Assembly (NCBI GenBank): GCA_945482615.1
Contig: CALYRG010000004.1
Coordinates: 1 to 61,191, forward strand
Source of the DNA: an uncultured Clostridia bacterium
GTDB taxonomy: Bacteria > Bacillota > Clostridia > Oscillospirales > Oscillospiraceae
Length of the DNA: 61,191 nucleotides
Reading direction: 5' to 3'
In this document: positions 24,739 to 32,841 of the stretch, piece by piece
Layout of the letters: the number at the start of each line of letters is the position of its first letter
Numbering within the stretch: position 1 is the first letter of the stretch
Notes under the pieces: generated by a model
Told to the model about the DNA's origin: nothing
Seen by the model: only the letters and a program-made list of their open reading frames with translations
Databases searched by the model: none
Program-made: the position numbers and the translations under genes

Positions 24739-27309
24739 ATGAACACTATGCGAAGAAACCGCACTGTTTGGAAGCGAATCATTCCGGCCAGCATTCTGCT
24801 GATTTGTGTGATCGCCGGCTTTGCGGCTTATATCAACGCGAACCGCCGTATGACGGTGGACAGAAACGCCAGGTATGTGGAGGACGCGGCAACGCAGACT
24901 GCCAATCGGATCGAAGACCTGCTGATCGGGGCGGAGAACAGCATCAGCGCCATCGCCCGCCTGTACGGACAGACCAGGGAGCCCGGCCGGATTGATACGC
25001 AAACCCTGCAAAAGCTGGTGGACGACACCCCTTTTGATTATATCGGCATTGTGGATGCCGACGGCATCTACACCGACAACCGCGGAAGGCAGGTCTCGGT
25101 CTCTGATCGATTCTATTTCCAGGATGGAATGGCCGGAAACTCCGGAATGGATATCATCTTCAACGGCCGGCTTGCCCAGGAAAATCTGATGATCTTCTAT
25201 GCGCCGCTGTGGTCTGACGGCCAGGTCACAGGGGTCCTTACAGGCCGGTATGGTGAGCGCCAGATGCGTAGGATCATTGCGGCCACCTATTTTGAGGAGC
25301 CGGCAATGACCTACCTATGCCTGTCCGACGGGACGGTGTTTTCCAGCTCCGACGAAAGCATCGAGCAGGAAAACATTCTGACGGCGCTGCAAACGGCGGA
25401 CGGCGCGGATCAGAAAACACTGACCGCCCTGAAGGACGCGCTGGAAAACGGCCGCTCCCAGAGCCTGACCTACAAAAGCGGGCAGGGCTCCAACGCGGCG
25501 TATGTGACCAGGCTGCCTGGGAAGGACTGGATGCTTTTGCAGGTTTTCCCCATCAGGGTCACCAACGCCATGCTGAGCGAATCCAACACCATTGCCATGA
25601 AGCTGGAGCTTTGGCTGGTGGCGCTGTTTGCGCTCTACATTCTGCTTCTGCTTCTGGATAACCGGCGGCAGAAGGCAAAGCTGGTGCTGGAAAAGCAGGA
25701 GATGCGGCAGATCGTTGAAAGCACCTGCCAGCTGTTCAGCAGATTTGTTCTGGTGGACATGAAGAACGATGCCTATGAATACCTGAAAGGCGGTGCCATG
25801 CAGGGCGAAGGCCCAGATGACACCGGCTCCGGGGACGCGCCTGCTCCGACGGGGGTATACTCCCAGCTCCATCAATACTGGGATGCCCGGGTCATTGCGG
25901 AAGATGCGTCTGTGCACAATTATCTGGCGATCCCCGCCATCCGGCAGAACCTGACGGAGGACACCGCCTACCTGCAATATGAGTACCGGGTCATGGAGGA
26001 CAGAATCCGCTGGACGCAGGTTTCCGTGCTGTGCCTGAAGCGGGAGAAGGGGATCCCTGTCTCCGTATTGATGACCGTGCAGGACGTGACGGAGCTGAAG
26101 GACGCGGAGCTTGTCAACCGCCTGGCTATGGAGGAGGCCTACCGGGCGGCGAAAGCGGCCAACGAAGCCAAGACCGTGTTCCTGTCCAATATGAGCCACG
26201 ACATGCGCACACCCATGAACGCCATTATCGGATACGCTGCCCTGCTGGACCGGGACGCCTCCCAGCCGGACAAGGTGCGAACTTACAGCAGCAAGATCGC
26301 CGCGTCCGGCCGGAATCTTCTGGATATGATCAACAATGTGCTGGATATGTCCAAGATCGAAAGCGGTCAAAGCGCCCTGAATACGGCGCAGTTTTCCATG
26401 AAGGAGCTGCTGGAAGAGCTTGAGGCGGCAGTTCAGCCTCAGGCGCTGGAAAAGCGGCAGTCCCTGGAGGTGCGCTCCTGCAGCCTGAAGGAAGAGCGCT
26501 TCCTGGGGGACAAGCTGCGGCTGGGCCAGATCCTGCTGAATCTGCTGTCCAACGCAGTCAAGTACACGCCCAAGGGTGGACATATCGAGCTTTCTATTCT
26601 GGAGCTGCCGGAGACCTCCGGGGAATATGCCCATCTGTGCTTCCAGGTGCGTGATGACGGCGTGGGGATCAGCCCGGAGTACCTGACGCATATCTTCGAT
26701 CCATTTACCCGGGAGAACAACACCACCGCCAGCGGCATCCTGGGTATCGGCCTGGGCCTGACTATCACCAGGAACCTGGTTGAACAGATGGGCGGTACCA
26801 TCCGCGCGGAAAGCACCCAGGGCCAGGGCAGCACCTTCCGGGTAGAGCTGGAGCTGCGGTACGCAGCCCAGCCGGTGCAGACGGAGGCCCCGGCGCCCCG
26901 GCCCGGCGCGAAGGGTCTGGATGGACGGCGGGTGCTGGCTGCCGAGGACAATGACATCAACGCGGAAATTCTGGAAGCGCTTCTGTCCTGCGAGGGCGTG
27001 GCCTGTGAGCGGACGTTCAACGGCCAGGAGGCTTTGGAGCGCTTCCGGCAGAGCCGTCCCGGCTATTACGATGCCGTGCTGATGGATATTCAGATGCCGG
27101 TTATGAACGGCTACGAGTGTGCCCGGGCCATCCGGGCGCTGGATCGTCCCGACGCGAAAACCATCCCCATCGTGGCCATGACAGCCAACGCCTTTGCGGA
27201 GGATGTTCACAGCTCCATGGACGCCGGTATGAACGCCCATCTGGCAAAGCCTGTCGATATGGAGAAGCTGAAGGATGTTCTGGAAAACCTGATCCATCGG
27301 GAAGGGTAA
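24739..27309 (+). CDS. Hybrid sensor histidine kinase with receiver domain
   Basis: Encodes 856 residues. A membrane helix (about 14-33) and a second (about 291-307) flank an extracellular dCache-like sensor (YIGIVDADGIYTDNRGRQVS, VSDRFYFQDGM). A PAS-like region (about 325-455) follows. The dimerisation domain has FLSNMSHDMRTPMNAIIGY with phospho-acceptor His487. The ATPase domain has ILLNLLSNAVKYTPKGG, RDDGVGISPEYLTHIF and GIGLGLTITRNLVEQMGG. The C-terminal receiver starts VLAAEDNDINAEIL and has LMDIQMPVMNGYE with phospho-acceptor Asp783. No HPt or output domain is attached and no partner regulator is adjacent, though a BTAD regulator gene lies convergently downstream. Ligand unknown; dCache sensors usually bind small metabolites. 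Confidence 0.93.
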   Translation: MNTMRRNRTVWKRIIPASILLICVIAGFAAYINANRRMTVDRNARYVEDAATQTANRIEDLLIGAENSISAIARLYGQTREPGRIDTQTLQKLVDDTPFDYIGIVDADGIYTDNRGRQVSVSDRFYFQDGMAGNSGMDIIFNGRLAQENLMIFYAPLWSDGQVTGVLTGRYGERQMRRIIAATYFEEPAMTYLCLSDGTVFSSSDESIEQENILTALQTADGADQKTLTALKDALENGRSQSLTYKSGQGSNAAYVTRLPGKDWMLLQVFPIRVTNAMLSESNTIAMKLELWLVALFALYILLLLLDNRRQKAKLVLEKQEMRQIVESTCQLFSRFVLVDMKNDAYEYLKGGAMQGEGPDDTGSGDAPAPTGVYSQLHQYWDARVIAEDASVHNYLAIPAIRQNLTEDTAYLQYEYRVMEDRIRWTQVSVLCLKREKGIPVSVLMTVQDVTELKDAELVNRLAMEEAYRAAKAANEAKTVFLSNMSHDMRTPMNAIIGYAALLDRDASQPDKVRTYSSKIAASGRNLLDMINNVLDMSKIESGQSALNTAQFSMKELLEELEAAVQPQALEKRQSLEVRSCSLKEERFLGDKLRLGQILLNLLSNAVKYTPKGGHIELSILELPETSGEYAHLCFQVRDDGVGISPEYLTHIFDPFTRENNTTASGILGIGLGLTITRNLVEQMGGTIRAESTQGQGSTFRVELELRYAAQPVQTEAPAPRPGAKGLDGRRVLAAEDNDINAEILEALLSCEGVACERTFNGQEALERFRQSRPGYYDAVLMDIQMPVMNGYECARAIRALDRPDAKTIPIVAMTANAFAEDVHSSMDAGMNAHLAKPVDMEKLKDVLENLIHREG

Positions 27310-27328
27310 TTAAACAGGCAATGCTTAC

Positions 27329-27368
27329 ACACCCAGGGGCAGCCTCAGGCTGGTTCCTGGGTGTTTTG
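27329..27368 (+). terminator. Terminator after the hybrid kinase
   Basis: ACACCCAGG (27329-27337) pairs with CCTGGGTGT (27356-27364), with an inner CAGCC/GGCTG stem, followed by TTTGC. Confidence 0.82.
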
Positions 27369-27436
27369 CACGCATGGGGGAAGGATACCCCGGCATCCGG
27401 GACAGGATTCTGACCCTGTCCACCTGCTCCAATGAG

Positions 27437-27639
27437 GGCGTGCACCACCCGGTGGGTGGTGCACGCCAGGCTGAACATGATTCATACGATTTCCCGATAA
27501 AATGGTTTCAAATCATTTTCTCCTGCGCGGAAAGCGCAGCTCGCCAATGGCGGCGAGAAATGTATGGACTACGTTTGTAGCGGCGATGCCGCTGATCGCT
27601 TTGCAGCGGTCCCATAAAACGGTATGTAACCGTTTTATG
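27437..27639. other. Array of seven consecutive hairpins
   Basis: The gap between the convergent kinase and BTAD genes holds seven palindromes: 27437-27467 (14-bp perfect stem, GGT loop), then 27499-27519, 27523-27539, 27540-27557, 27579-27593, 27594-27611 and 27613-27639 (11-bp perfect stem). Several abut with no or few bases between. Stems contain G-T pairs on one strand, which hints at RNA structure. Long T-runs are absent. There is no coding frame of note. It could be a structured non-coding RNA, a mosaic of intergenic palindromic repeats, or a strong transcription barrier. Confidence 0.6.
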
Positions 27640-27716
27640 AAAAACCAGTATCAGGTGGAGCTGCCCCTGCATGAAAAATAGAACCGGCCAGGTTATGCAC
27701 CCGACCGGTTTCGTAT

Positions 27717-28907
27717 TTACATCTCCGGCAGCTGGCGGCCCAGAGGCTGCACCCGGCTGAGCAGGCGCACCTGGGCATTGGGATAGGCCGCGCGAAAGCC
27801 TGACAGGATCCTGCCGCAGACCATCTGGCCGTTTTCCAGGCTGGCATCCCGGAGCAGGATGATGTACTGACTGACGCTGCATCGGCAGAAGCTGTCTCCC
27901 CGGCGAAGGCCGTTCTGAATCTGCTTTGCCAGATTTTCCATGACGGTGTCCAGCGTCCGGCGGGTCAGCGGCCGTTCAGCCGTGGCTGCCACATTGATAA
28001 GCAAGATCTGATCCTCCCGGCCGGTGCGCTCGATAGACCGGCTCTCGCAGTAGCACAGGGTGCGGAAGCTGTCGTAATCGCACTGCAGCGCCCCGGGCAG
28101 GGGTGCCTCCTCATGCAGGTCGTCCATGACCGTGTCCATGGGCAGGGCCGTCTCCCCCGGGGCATAGGCGATCTTGCGGTAGATGGAACGGGTCTTCTCG
28201 TCGGGGAGGATGCCGAAATCATCGTGCAGGCGGTGGCTCAGTGCTTCATAGGCTGCCATGGCACTGCGGCGGTCGCCCTCCATGGCCAGCAGCTGCATCA
28301 GCGCCTGATAGAAAAATTCATGGTAGGGATCTTCGTCAATGGCCCGGCGGCACAGGGACAGGGCCTCCCCCTGCCGGTTTTCGGCAATGAGCAGGGCCAC
28401 AGCATCCTGGGCGCCGGACAGGAACCGGCCTCTGTAATGGGCGGCAATGGGAACGACCCACCCTTCTTCGCTCTGCCGGGGAAGAAAAGCGCCCTGGTAC
28501 AGCTCCATGGCCTCCATCAGATCCTTCAGAAGCTGCTCCCGGTTGGAAGCGCGTCCCCGGGTGAGGGAATCAAAACGGTCTGCGTCCACATTCGTGGGAG
28601 CTATCCACTGATAGCCGCCGTCCTGAAAGGCGATGAAGCTCCGGCCCTCCTCCGGAGCCAGCTGCTCCAGCATGCCCCGGGCCCGGTGAAGGGTGATGCG
28701 CAGAACATTTTCCGGGTCGGAAGAATCCGTCTCATCCCCCCACAGCAGCTCCACCAGCTTCTGCCGGGAGACAGGCTGATCCCGGCGGGTGATGAGGTAG
28801 GCCAGCAGGCTCCACACCTTTTTTCCGCGGCCCGCCGTGTCGCTGATGGTCCGGCCACCCCACGTCAGGGAGAACTGTCCCAGCATTCTGACTTCAACAG
28901 GTTCCAT
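27717..28907 (-). CDS. BTAD (SARP-like) regulator with degenerate GGDEF-like domain
   Basis: Encodes 396 residues. Residues 1-105 are an OmpR-type winged helix (VEVRMLGQFSLTWGGRTI, KVWSLLAYLITRRDQPVSRQ, LVELLWGD). Residues 106-245 are the bacterial transcriptional activator domain (BTAD, TPR-like): LLKDLMEAMELYQGAFLP, EALSLCRRAIDEDPYHEFFY. Residues 270-396 read like a diguanylate-cyclase fold that has lost its catalytic loop: LRRGDSFCRCSVSQYIILLR aligns with the LRxxDxxxRxGGDEFxxLL consensus, with SVSQY in place of GGDEF. It may sense a nucleotide or just dimerise. A paralogue lies at 55487-56707. AGGAGG precedes the ATG and a good promoter lies at 28973-29001. Confidence 0.85.
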   Translation of the reverse strand: MEPVEVRMLGQFSLTWGGRTISDTAGRGKKVWSLLAYLITRRDQPVSRQKLVELLWGDETDSSDPENVLRITLHRARGMLEQLAPEEGRSFIAFQDGGYQWIAPTNVDADRFDSLTRGRASNREQLLKDLMEAMELYQGAFLPRQSEEGWVVPIAAHYRGRFLSGAQDAVALLIAENRQGEALSLCRRAIDEDPYHEFFYQALMQLLAMEGDRRSAMAAYEALSHRLHDDFGILPDEKTRSIYRKIAYAPGETALPMDTVMDDLHEEAPLPGALQCDYDSFRTLCYCESRSIERTGREDQILLINVAATAERPLTRRTLDTVMENLAKQIQNGLRRGDSFCRCSVSQYIILLRDASLENGQMVCGRILSGFRAAYPNAQVRLLSRVQPLGRQLPEM

Positions 28908-28972
28908 GATGACCTCCTGTTCCTGGCTTGGCTTCTCCGCCCCCCATGGGAGCGTACAACTTCACTGCATAC

Positions 28973-29001
28973 ATCATAGCAGAAAAGGCAGGAAATGACA
29001 A
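28973..29001 (-). promoter_or_regulatory. Promoter of BTAD regulator 1
   Basis: Minus strand TTGTCA (29001-28996), 17-base spacer, TATGAT (28978-28973). Confidence 0.85.
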
Positions 29002-29074
29002 GGTGTTTTTCGGTTTTTCCCGCAGGGCGTGGGGAGAAATGGGAACGTCAGCTTCCGCTGCCCCCAGGATACAG

Positions 29075-29108
29075 GAAATGCCGGGACTCCAATGAGACCC
29101 GGCATTTC
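29075..29108 (-). terminator. Hairpin at the end of the polysaccharide cluster
   Basis: GAAATGCCGGG (29075-29085) pairs perfectly with CCCGGCATTTC (29098-29108), two bases after the ATP-grasp stop codon. The following minus-strand bases are TGTATCC, not a T-run, so termination strength is uncertain. Confidence 0.6.
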
Positions 29109-29110
29109 AC

Positions 29111-30157
29111 TCAGGCAAACATATCGAGATATCGTCTTACCAGCTTCACGCCGTATTTGACCTGAATGTCCGGCAGCTCCTCTCCCAGCAGCTGCTTGAT
29201 GCGCAGGTACACCAGATTCATGCCCCCGGCCTTGAAAATCTCCATGGTGGCGGCAATTCTGGGGTTTACCTCCATGAGCACCGGGTTTCCGTCGGCATCG
29301 TACTTAAAGTCAAAGTCCGCGTTGCCGTCCAGCTCCAACAGACGCACCACATCCCGGCAGATTTTGTAGGCCTTTTCGTCGGCAAACAAGGTGGCGGTCT
29401 GGGGGATGGAGGCGATGATGGTGTTGGACTGCCGGGCGCACATGTAGAGCACCCTGCCGTGATCGGCTACCAGATCTACGGAGAACTCCGCCCCGGGGAT
29501 GGCCTCCATCACAACGACCTTGGGCATTTCCTCCTTCTCGGAGAGAATCTCCATCAGTTCCTCATAGGAAATGAAGAAGGAGTTGGGCTTCTCCCCAAAG
29601 AGAATGTCAAACCGGGACTTTTTGGGGTCAACGATCCTTATGCCCCGGCTGCCGGAAAGCTCCAGGGCTTTCATGCACACGGCCTTTCCGGGGTAGCCCA
29701 GCTTCCGGAAGGCGTCCTTGACTTCCTCCCGATTGCTGGCAGGGTAGAAGTCCACCATGGGAAGGCCGCTCTCCCGCATAAACTGGTAGAAATTCAGCTT
29801 GTTGTTGCAGATTTCGATGGAGCGGCGGTTGGAGATGGACACCAGAACCCCCAGCTCCCGGAATTTTTCAATGTTGTCAAGCAGAGGAATCAGCTCGGCG
29901 GACATGGTGGGAAGGACAATATCCACCTTCTCCTTCCGGCAGATGTTGAGAATTGTGGGGATGTAGGCGGGGTCCTTGGCCCGGGGCACCGGGTAGAAGA
30001 CATCCACCAGCTGCAAAATGGTGGGGTCCTCGTTCATATCCGTGCCCACGATGCGGATGCGCCGCTCACCGTTGTCCTTGAGACACTTGGCAAGAGCCGG
30101 CATGAACTGGTAGCCGCAGGCCGATACCATGACGGTCAAATCTCTTCGCTTTTCCAT
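29111..30157 (-). CDS. ATP-grasp ligase (CarB-like fold)
   Basis: Encodes 348 residues. An N-terminal Rossmann-like part (VMVSACGYQFMPALAKCLKD, RIVGTDMNEDPTILQLVDVF) precedes the ATP-grasp core: NNKLNFYQFMRESGLPMVDF, the lid region YPGKAVCMKALELSGSRGI, and the metal site DFDFKYDADGNPVLMEVNPR. These enzymes activate a carboxylate with ATP and join it to an amine or similar nucleophile. The start lies one base after the stop of a LysA-like decarboxylase, at the end of an operon that begins with the initiating sugar-phosphate transferase. I infer that it attaches an amino acid or diamine to a carboxyl group of the polymer or its precursor, but the substrate is not shown. Confidence 0.85.
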   Translation of the reverse strand: MEKRRDLTVMVSACGYQFMPALAKCLKDNGERRIRIVGTDMNEDPTILQLVDVFYPVPRAKDPAYIPTILNICRKEKVDIVLPTMSAELIPLLDNIEKFRELGVLVSISNRRSIEICNNKLNFYQFMRESGLPMVDFYPASNREEVKDAFRKLGYPGKAVCMKALELSGSRGIRIVDPKKSRFDILFGEKPNSFFISYEELMEILSEKEEMPKVVVMEAIPGAEFSVDLVADHGRVLYMCARQSNTIIASIPQTATLFADEKAYKICRDVVRLLELDGNADFDFKYDADGNPVLMEVNPRIAATMEIFKAGGMNLVYLRIKQLLGEELPDIQVKYGVKLVRRYLDMFA

Positions 30158-30158
30158 A

Positions 30159-31388
30159 CTAGATCACATAGGTGGCGAGGATATCCCGGACGGTCTCCGT
30201 CCGCTTCATCAGCGCCGCCGCATCTCCTTTCACGGCAATCATGGCACAGTTGGGGGAAATGAAGGGGGGCTTGGACACGTTGGAGTAGCCGCCCACGTTG
30301 CCGAAAATCACGTAGTCCCCCACAGCCAGGGTGCCCTGGAAGCCCCGGTACATCACGTCGTGCTCCAGACATGTGTAGCCCACCAATGCGGCATCCGTCA
30401 GCTGCTCCCCGGGCCTGCCCCCGGGAACTACGGTCAGCGGCAGCTTTTTCAGGGTGCAGATTTCGCCTAAGTTGTGCTTGCTGCAATTGAGAACCACAAA
30501 TTCCTTCCCCCGGATGTGCTTGATGGAGGACACCTGCCCCACAAAATCCACATAGTGGTTGACGATGGTGGTGCCGGGTTCGGTAAAGAGGATGGGCTTG
30601 TCTTCGTAGGCCCAGCCCCGGTAGTAGTCCCGGAACAAAGCGCCGATGGCGGCGGCATAATCCTCATAGCCGGGAAGGTCGGTGCCAAACTGGCAGGCAA
30701 GGCCCTCGTCCATTTCCCCGAACATGCCGCTGCCCAGGTCGATGTACTTAAGGGGTTTCCCGGCAAAGTACCTGTCCACGATTTCCAGCACCCGGCGGGC
30801 GCGGTTTTGCCAGGACTGGACGCTCCGGGACTGGCCCACGTGGCAGTGGATGCCCTGTACCTCAAGGTTGGGAGTGCTGTCAATGAGCCGGATGGCCCGG
30901 GGCAGCTCCCCGCTGTCCGCGTCAATGCCGAACCGGGAGACGAAGCTCTGGCCGATGTCGATGTTCACCCGCAGGCCGATTTTCAGCCGGGCGTCGGGAT
31001 TCCGGGCGGCCAGGTCTATGATTCCCTGCAGCTCCTCCAGATTGTCCACGTTCAGAAGGCCGCCGTTCAGGAGCATTTCGTGAGACAGCGGGCCCTTGAT
31101 GGGGCCGTTGTAGAGGATATGATCGTCTTCATACCCAACCGCTTTGGCAATCTGGTATTCCATGTCGGATACCACCTCGGCGAAGCCACCCAGCTGCCGG
31201 ATCAGGCGGCAGATGTAGGGGGTGTAGTTGGTCTTGTAGGAGTAGGACAGATGGTACTTGTCGTACTGCGCGGTCATGATGCGGACAAAGCGGCGGTAGT
31301 TGTCTTCAAAGCTGTCCTGGTCGAATACGTACAGGGGGCTGTCAAATTCCCGGGTGAAACGGTCAAGCTTTTCAGTGTCAAAAACCAT
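30159..31388 (-). CDS. PLP-dependent decarboxylase, LysA/ornithine-decarboxylase-like
   Basis: Encodes 409 residues from the ATG at 31388 behind AGAGG. It is an alanine-racemase-fold (fold III) enzyme. The PLP lysine is Lys52 in YSYKTNYTPYICR. Other active-site features are GIHCHVGQS, the phosphate-binding GSGMFGE (normally GGG), FTEPGTT, and the C-terminal Cys and Asp in CLEHDVMYRG. The family includes diaminopimelate, ornithine and carboxynorspermidine decarboxylases. The changed motifs suggest it is not the housekeeping lysA. It lies directly before an ATP-grasp gene in the polysaccharide operon, so it may supply an amine for decoration. That role is inference. Confidence 0.85.
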   Translation of the reverse strand: MVFDTEKLDRFTREFDSPLYVFDQDSFEDNYRRFVRIMTAQYDKYHLSYSYKTNYTPYICRLIRQLGGFAEVVSDMEYQIAKAVGYEDDHILYNGPIKGPLSHEMLLNGGLLNVDNLEELQGIIDLAARNPDARLKIGLRVNIDIGQSFVSRFGIDADSGELPRAIRLIDSTPNLEVQGIHCHVGQSRSVQSWQNRARRVLEIVDRYFAGKPLKYIDLGSGMFGEMDEGLACQFGTDLPGYEDYAAAIGALFRDYYRGWAYEDKPILFTEPGTTIVNHYVDFVGQVSSIKHIRGKEFVVLNCSKHNLGEICTLKKLPLTVVPGGRPGEQLTDAALVGYTCLEHDVMYRGFQGTLAVGDYVIFGNVGGYSNVSKPPFISPNCAMIAVKGDAAALMKRTETVRDILATYVI

Positions 31389-31404
31389 AGGAAACCTCTT
31401 TCTG

Positions 31405-32790
31405 TTAGGGATTGACCACATCGGAGCCCGGGGCCTTGCGCCACTGGGTCATGTAGCCCGTGAGCAGGAGGAGAAGAAAGTCGAGAAAGTGGCAGGATGC
31501 ATTTGCGATGAAGAAGAAGGGCTCCAGCACCCCGGATGCCAGCATGCACAGCACCAGCAGAGCAATGCAGGTTTTCCACATGTCCTGGTTTCGGAGCAGC
31601 AGGCAAACGGCATTCCATACCGCCACTGCGGTGACGATGAGGCTGACGATGAAGCCGGGAAGACCCAGCCGGAACAGAACCTCCAGCCAGGAATTGTGGG
31701 TATGTTCCAGGGAACTGCCAAAGTAGTACGACAGGGTGGGACTGACGGAATCGGTCCCCCAGACCACAATAGAAGGGGTTTCCTGCAGAGCCAGGAATGC
31801 CGCTGACCAGATTCTGGTACGCCCGTTGAGGGTGCGCAGGTCATTTTTCAGGGTGCCCTGGCCGCTGACCCCCTGGAGCTGCCCGGCAGCATTGACCTTC
31901 GGAGGGGCAGCTGCGTCGGAGGCTTCTGCGGATTGCTGACTTTGCTGGGACAGCTGCGTGATCAGCCGGGCATTGTGCGCCTCATACAGGGCGCTGGATG
32001 CCAGGAACAGGGCGCAGGTCAGAACCAGTGCGGCAGCCATGCCGGCGGCAATCCGCTTCCATCGGCCCTTCCCAATGGCGAAAAACGCGATGCCGCCCAT
32101 GAGGGCACAGGTCAGCAGAACGGATGTGCGGCAGTGGGTGAGAATCTGACAGATAAACTGTGCTGCCGCCGCCAGAAGCAGAAGAACCTTCAGCCCCTTT
32201 CGCCGGCACCGGAAAAAGAAGCCCAGGCACAGCCCAATGCCGATCATAAACAGACAGGCGCAGATATTGGAGTGGGAAAGCACCAGCAGCCGGGCGCCGT
32301 CCCATTTGATATAGGGGGACAGGGAGGCGGGAATCAGGTTCAGAACCAAAAGCCCGGTGTAAAACACCAGAGTCAGGGATGCCGCGATGAAAATCCACGC
32401 GATGCACCGCAGCCCCACCTGCTTTTCTCCATCCCGGGTGACGGCGGCAAAGGGCAAGCTCATCAGCCAGACACCGAGGAACAGCACTCCGGACTGGGGA
32501 TTCATTCCGGCTGCCTTTCGCAGAGCCTGGACAAGCACAAACCACAAGGCCATCCCTGCGCACAGAAGGAGCTGCCGCCTTGCCTGGACGGTCTGCTCCT
32601 GAACAAGGGCCGCACCCAGGAACAGCAGCGCGGGAACGATCAGGAAGGTCGTTGCGCTATAGTAAAAAACCCAGTTAAAGCAGGTTTGCCCAACAATGAA
32701 CAGGTATTCCAGGATGCCCGCAGCCAGCAGACAGAGCAGCTGAACCCGAAAGGCGGGATTTGCTGAATCCAATTGTAGTCTTGATTGCAT
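31405..32790 (-). CDS. O-antigen polymerase/ligase-like membrane protein
   Basis: Encodes 461 residues with about eleven hydrophobic segments and one larger extracellular loop (about residues 265-330, with QLSQQSQQSAEASDAAAPP). The Wzy_C signature is at HTHNSWLEVLFRLGLPGFI, preceded by the conserved Arg stretch LNGRTRIWSAAFLAL. Proteins of this class polymerise repeat units (Wzy) or ligate glycans at the outer membrane face. In a Gram-positive setting polymerisation or attachment to the wall is expected. ACGGAG precedes the ATG. It is the second gene of the operon headed by the sugar-phosphate transferase. A second, truncated polymerase lies at 46954-47739. Confidence 0.87.
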   Translation of the reverse strand: MQSRLQLDSANPAFRVQLLCLLAAGILEYLFIVGQTCFNWVFYYSATTFLIVPALLFLGAALVQEQTVQARRQLLLCAGMALWFVLVQALRKAAGMNPQSGVLFLGVWLMSLPFAAVTRDGEKQVGLRCIAWIFIAASLTLVFYTGLLVLNLIPASLSPYIKWDGARLLVLSHSNICACLFMIGIGLCLGFFFRCRRKGLKVLLLLAAAAQFICQILTHCRTSVLLTCALMGGIAFFAIGKGRWKRIAAGMAAALVLTCALFLASSALYEAHNARLITQLSQQSQQSAEASDAAAPPKVNAAGQLQGVSGQGTLKNDLRTLNGRTRIWSAAFLALQETPSIVVWGTDSVSPTLSYYFGSSLEHTHNSWLEVLFRLGLPGFIVSLIVTAVAVWNAVCLLLRNQDMWKTCIALLVLCMLASGVLEPFFFIANASCHFLDFLLLLLTGYMTQWRKAPGSDVVNP

Positions 32791-32841
32791 AATGATCTCC
32801 GTATCTGTGAATTTGGGGGCAAAGCCCCAGTCTCTCCGGCG

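Noticed and set aside
25315..27297. 660-residue minus-strand frame
   Set aside because: Antisense of the hybrid kinase, which has complete sensor, kinase and receiver motifs.
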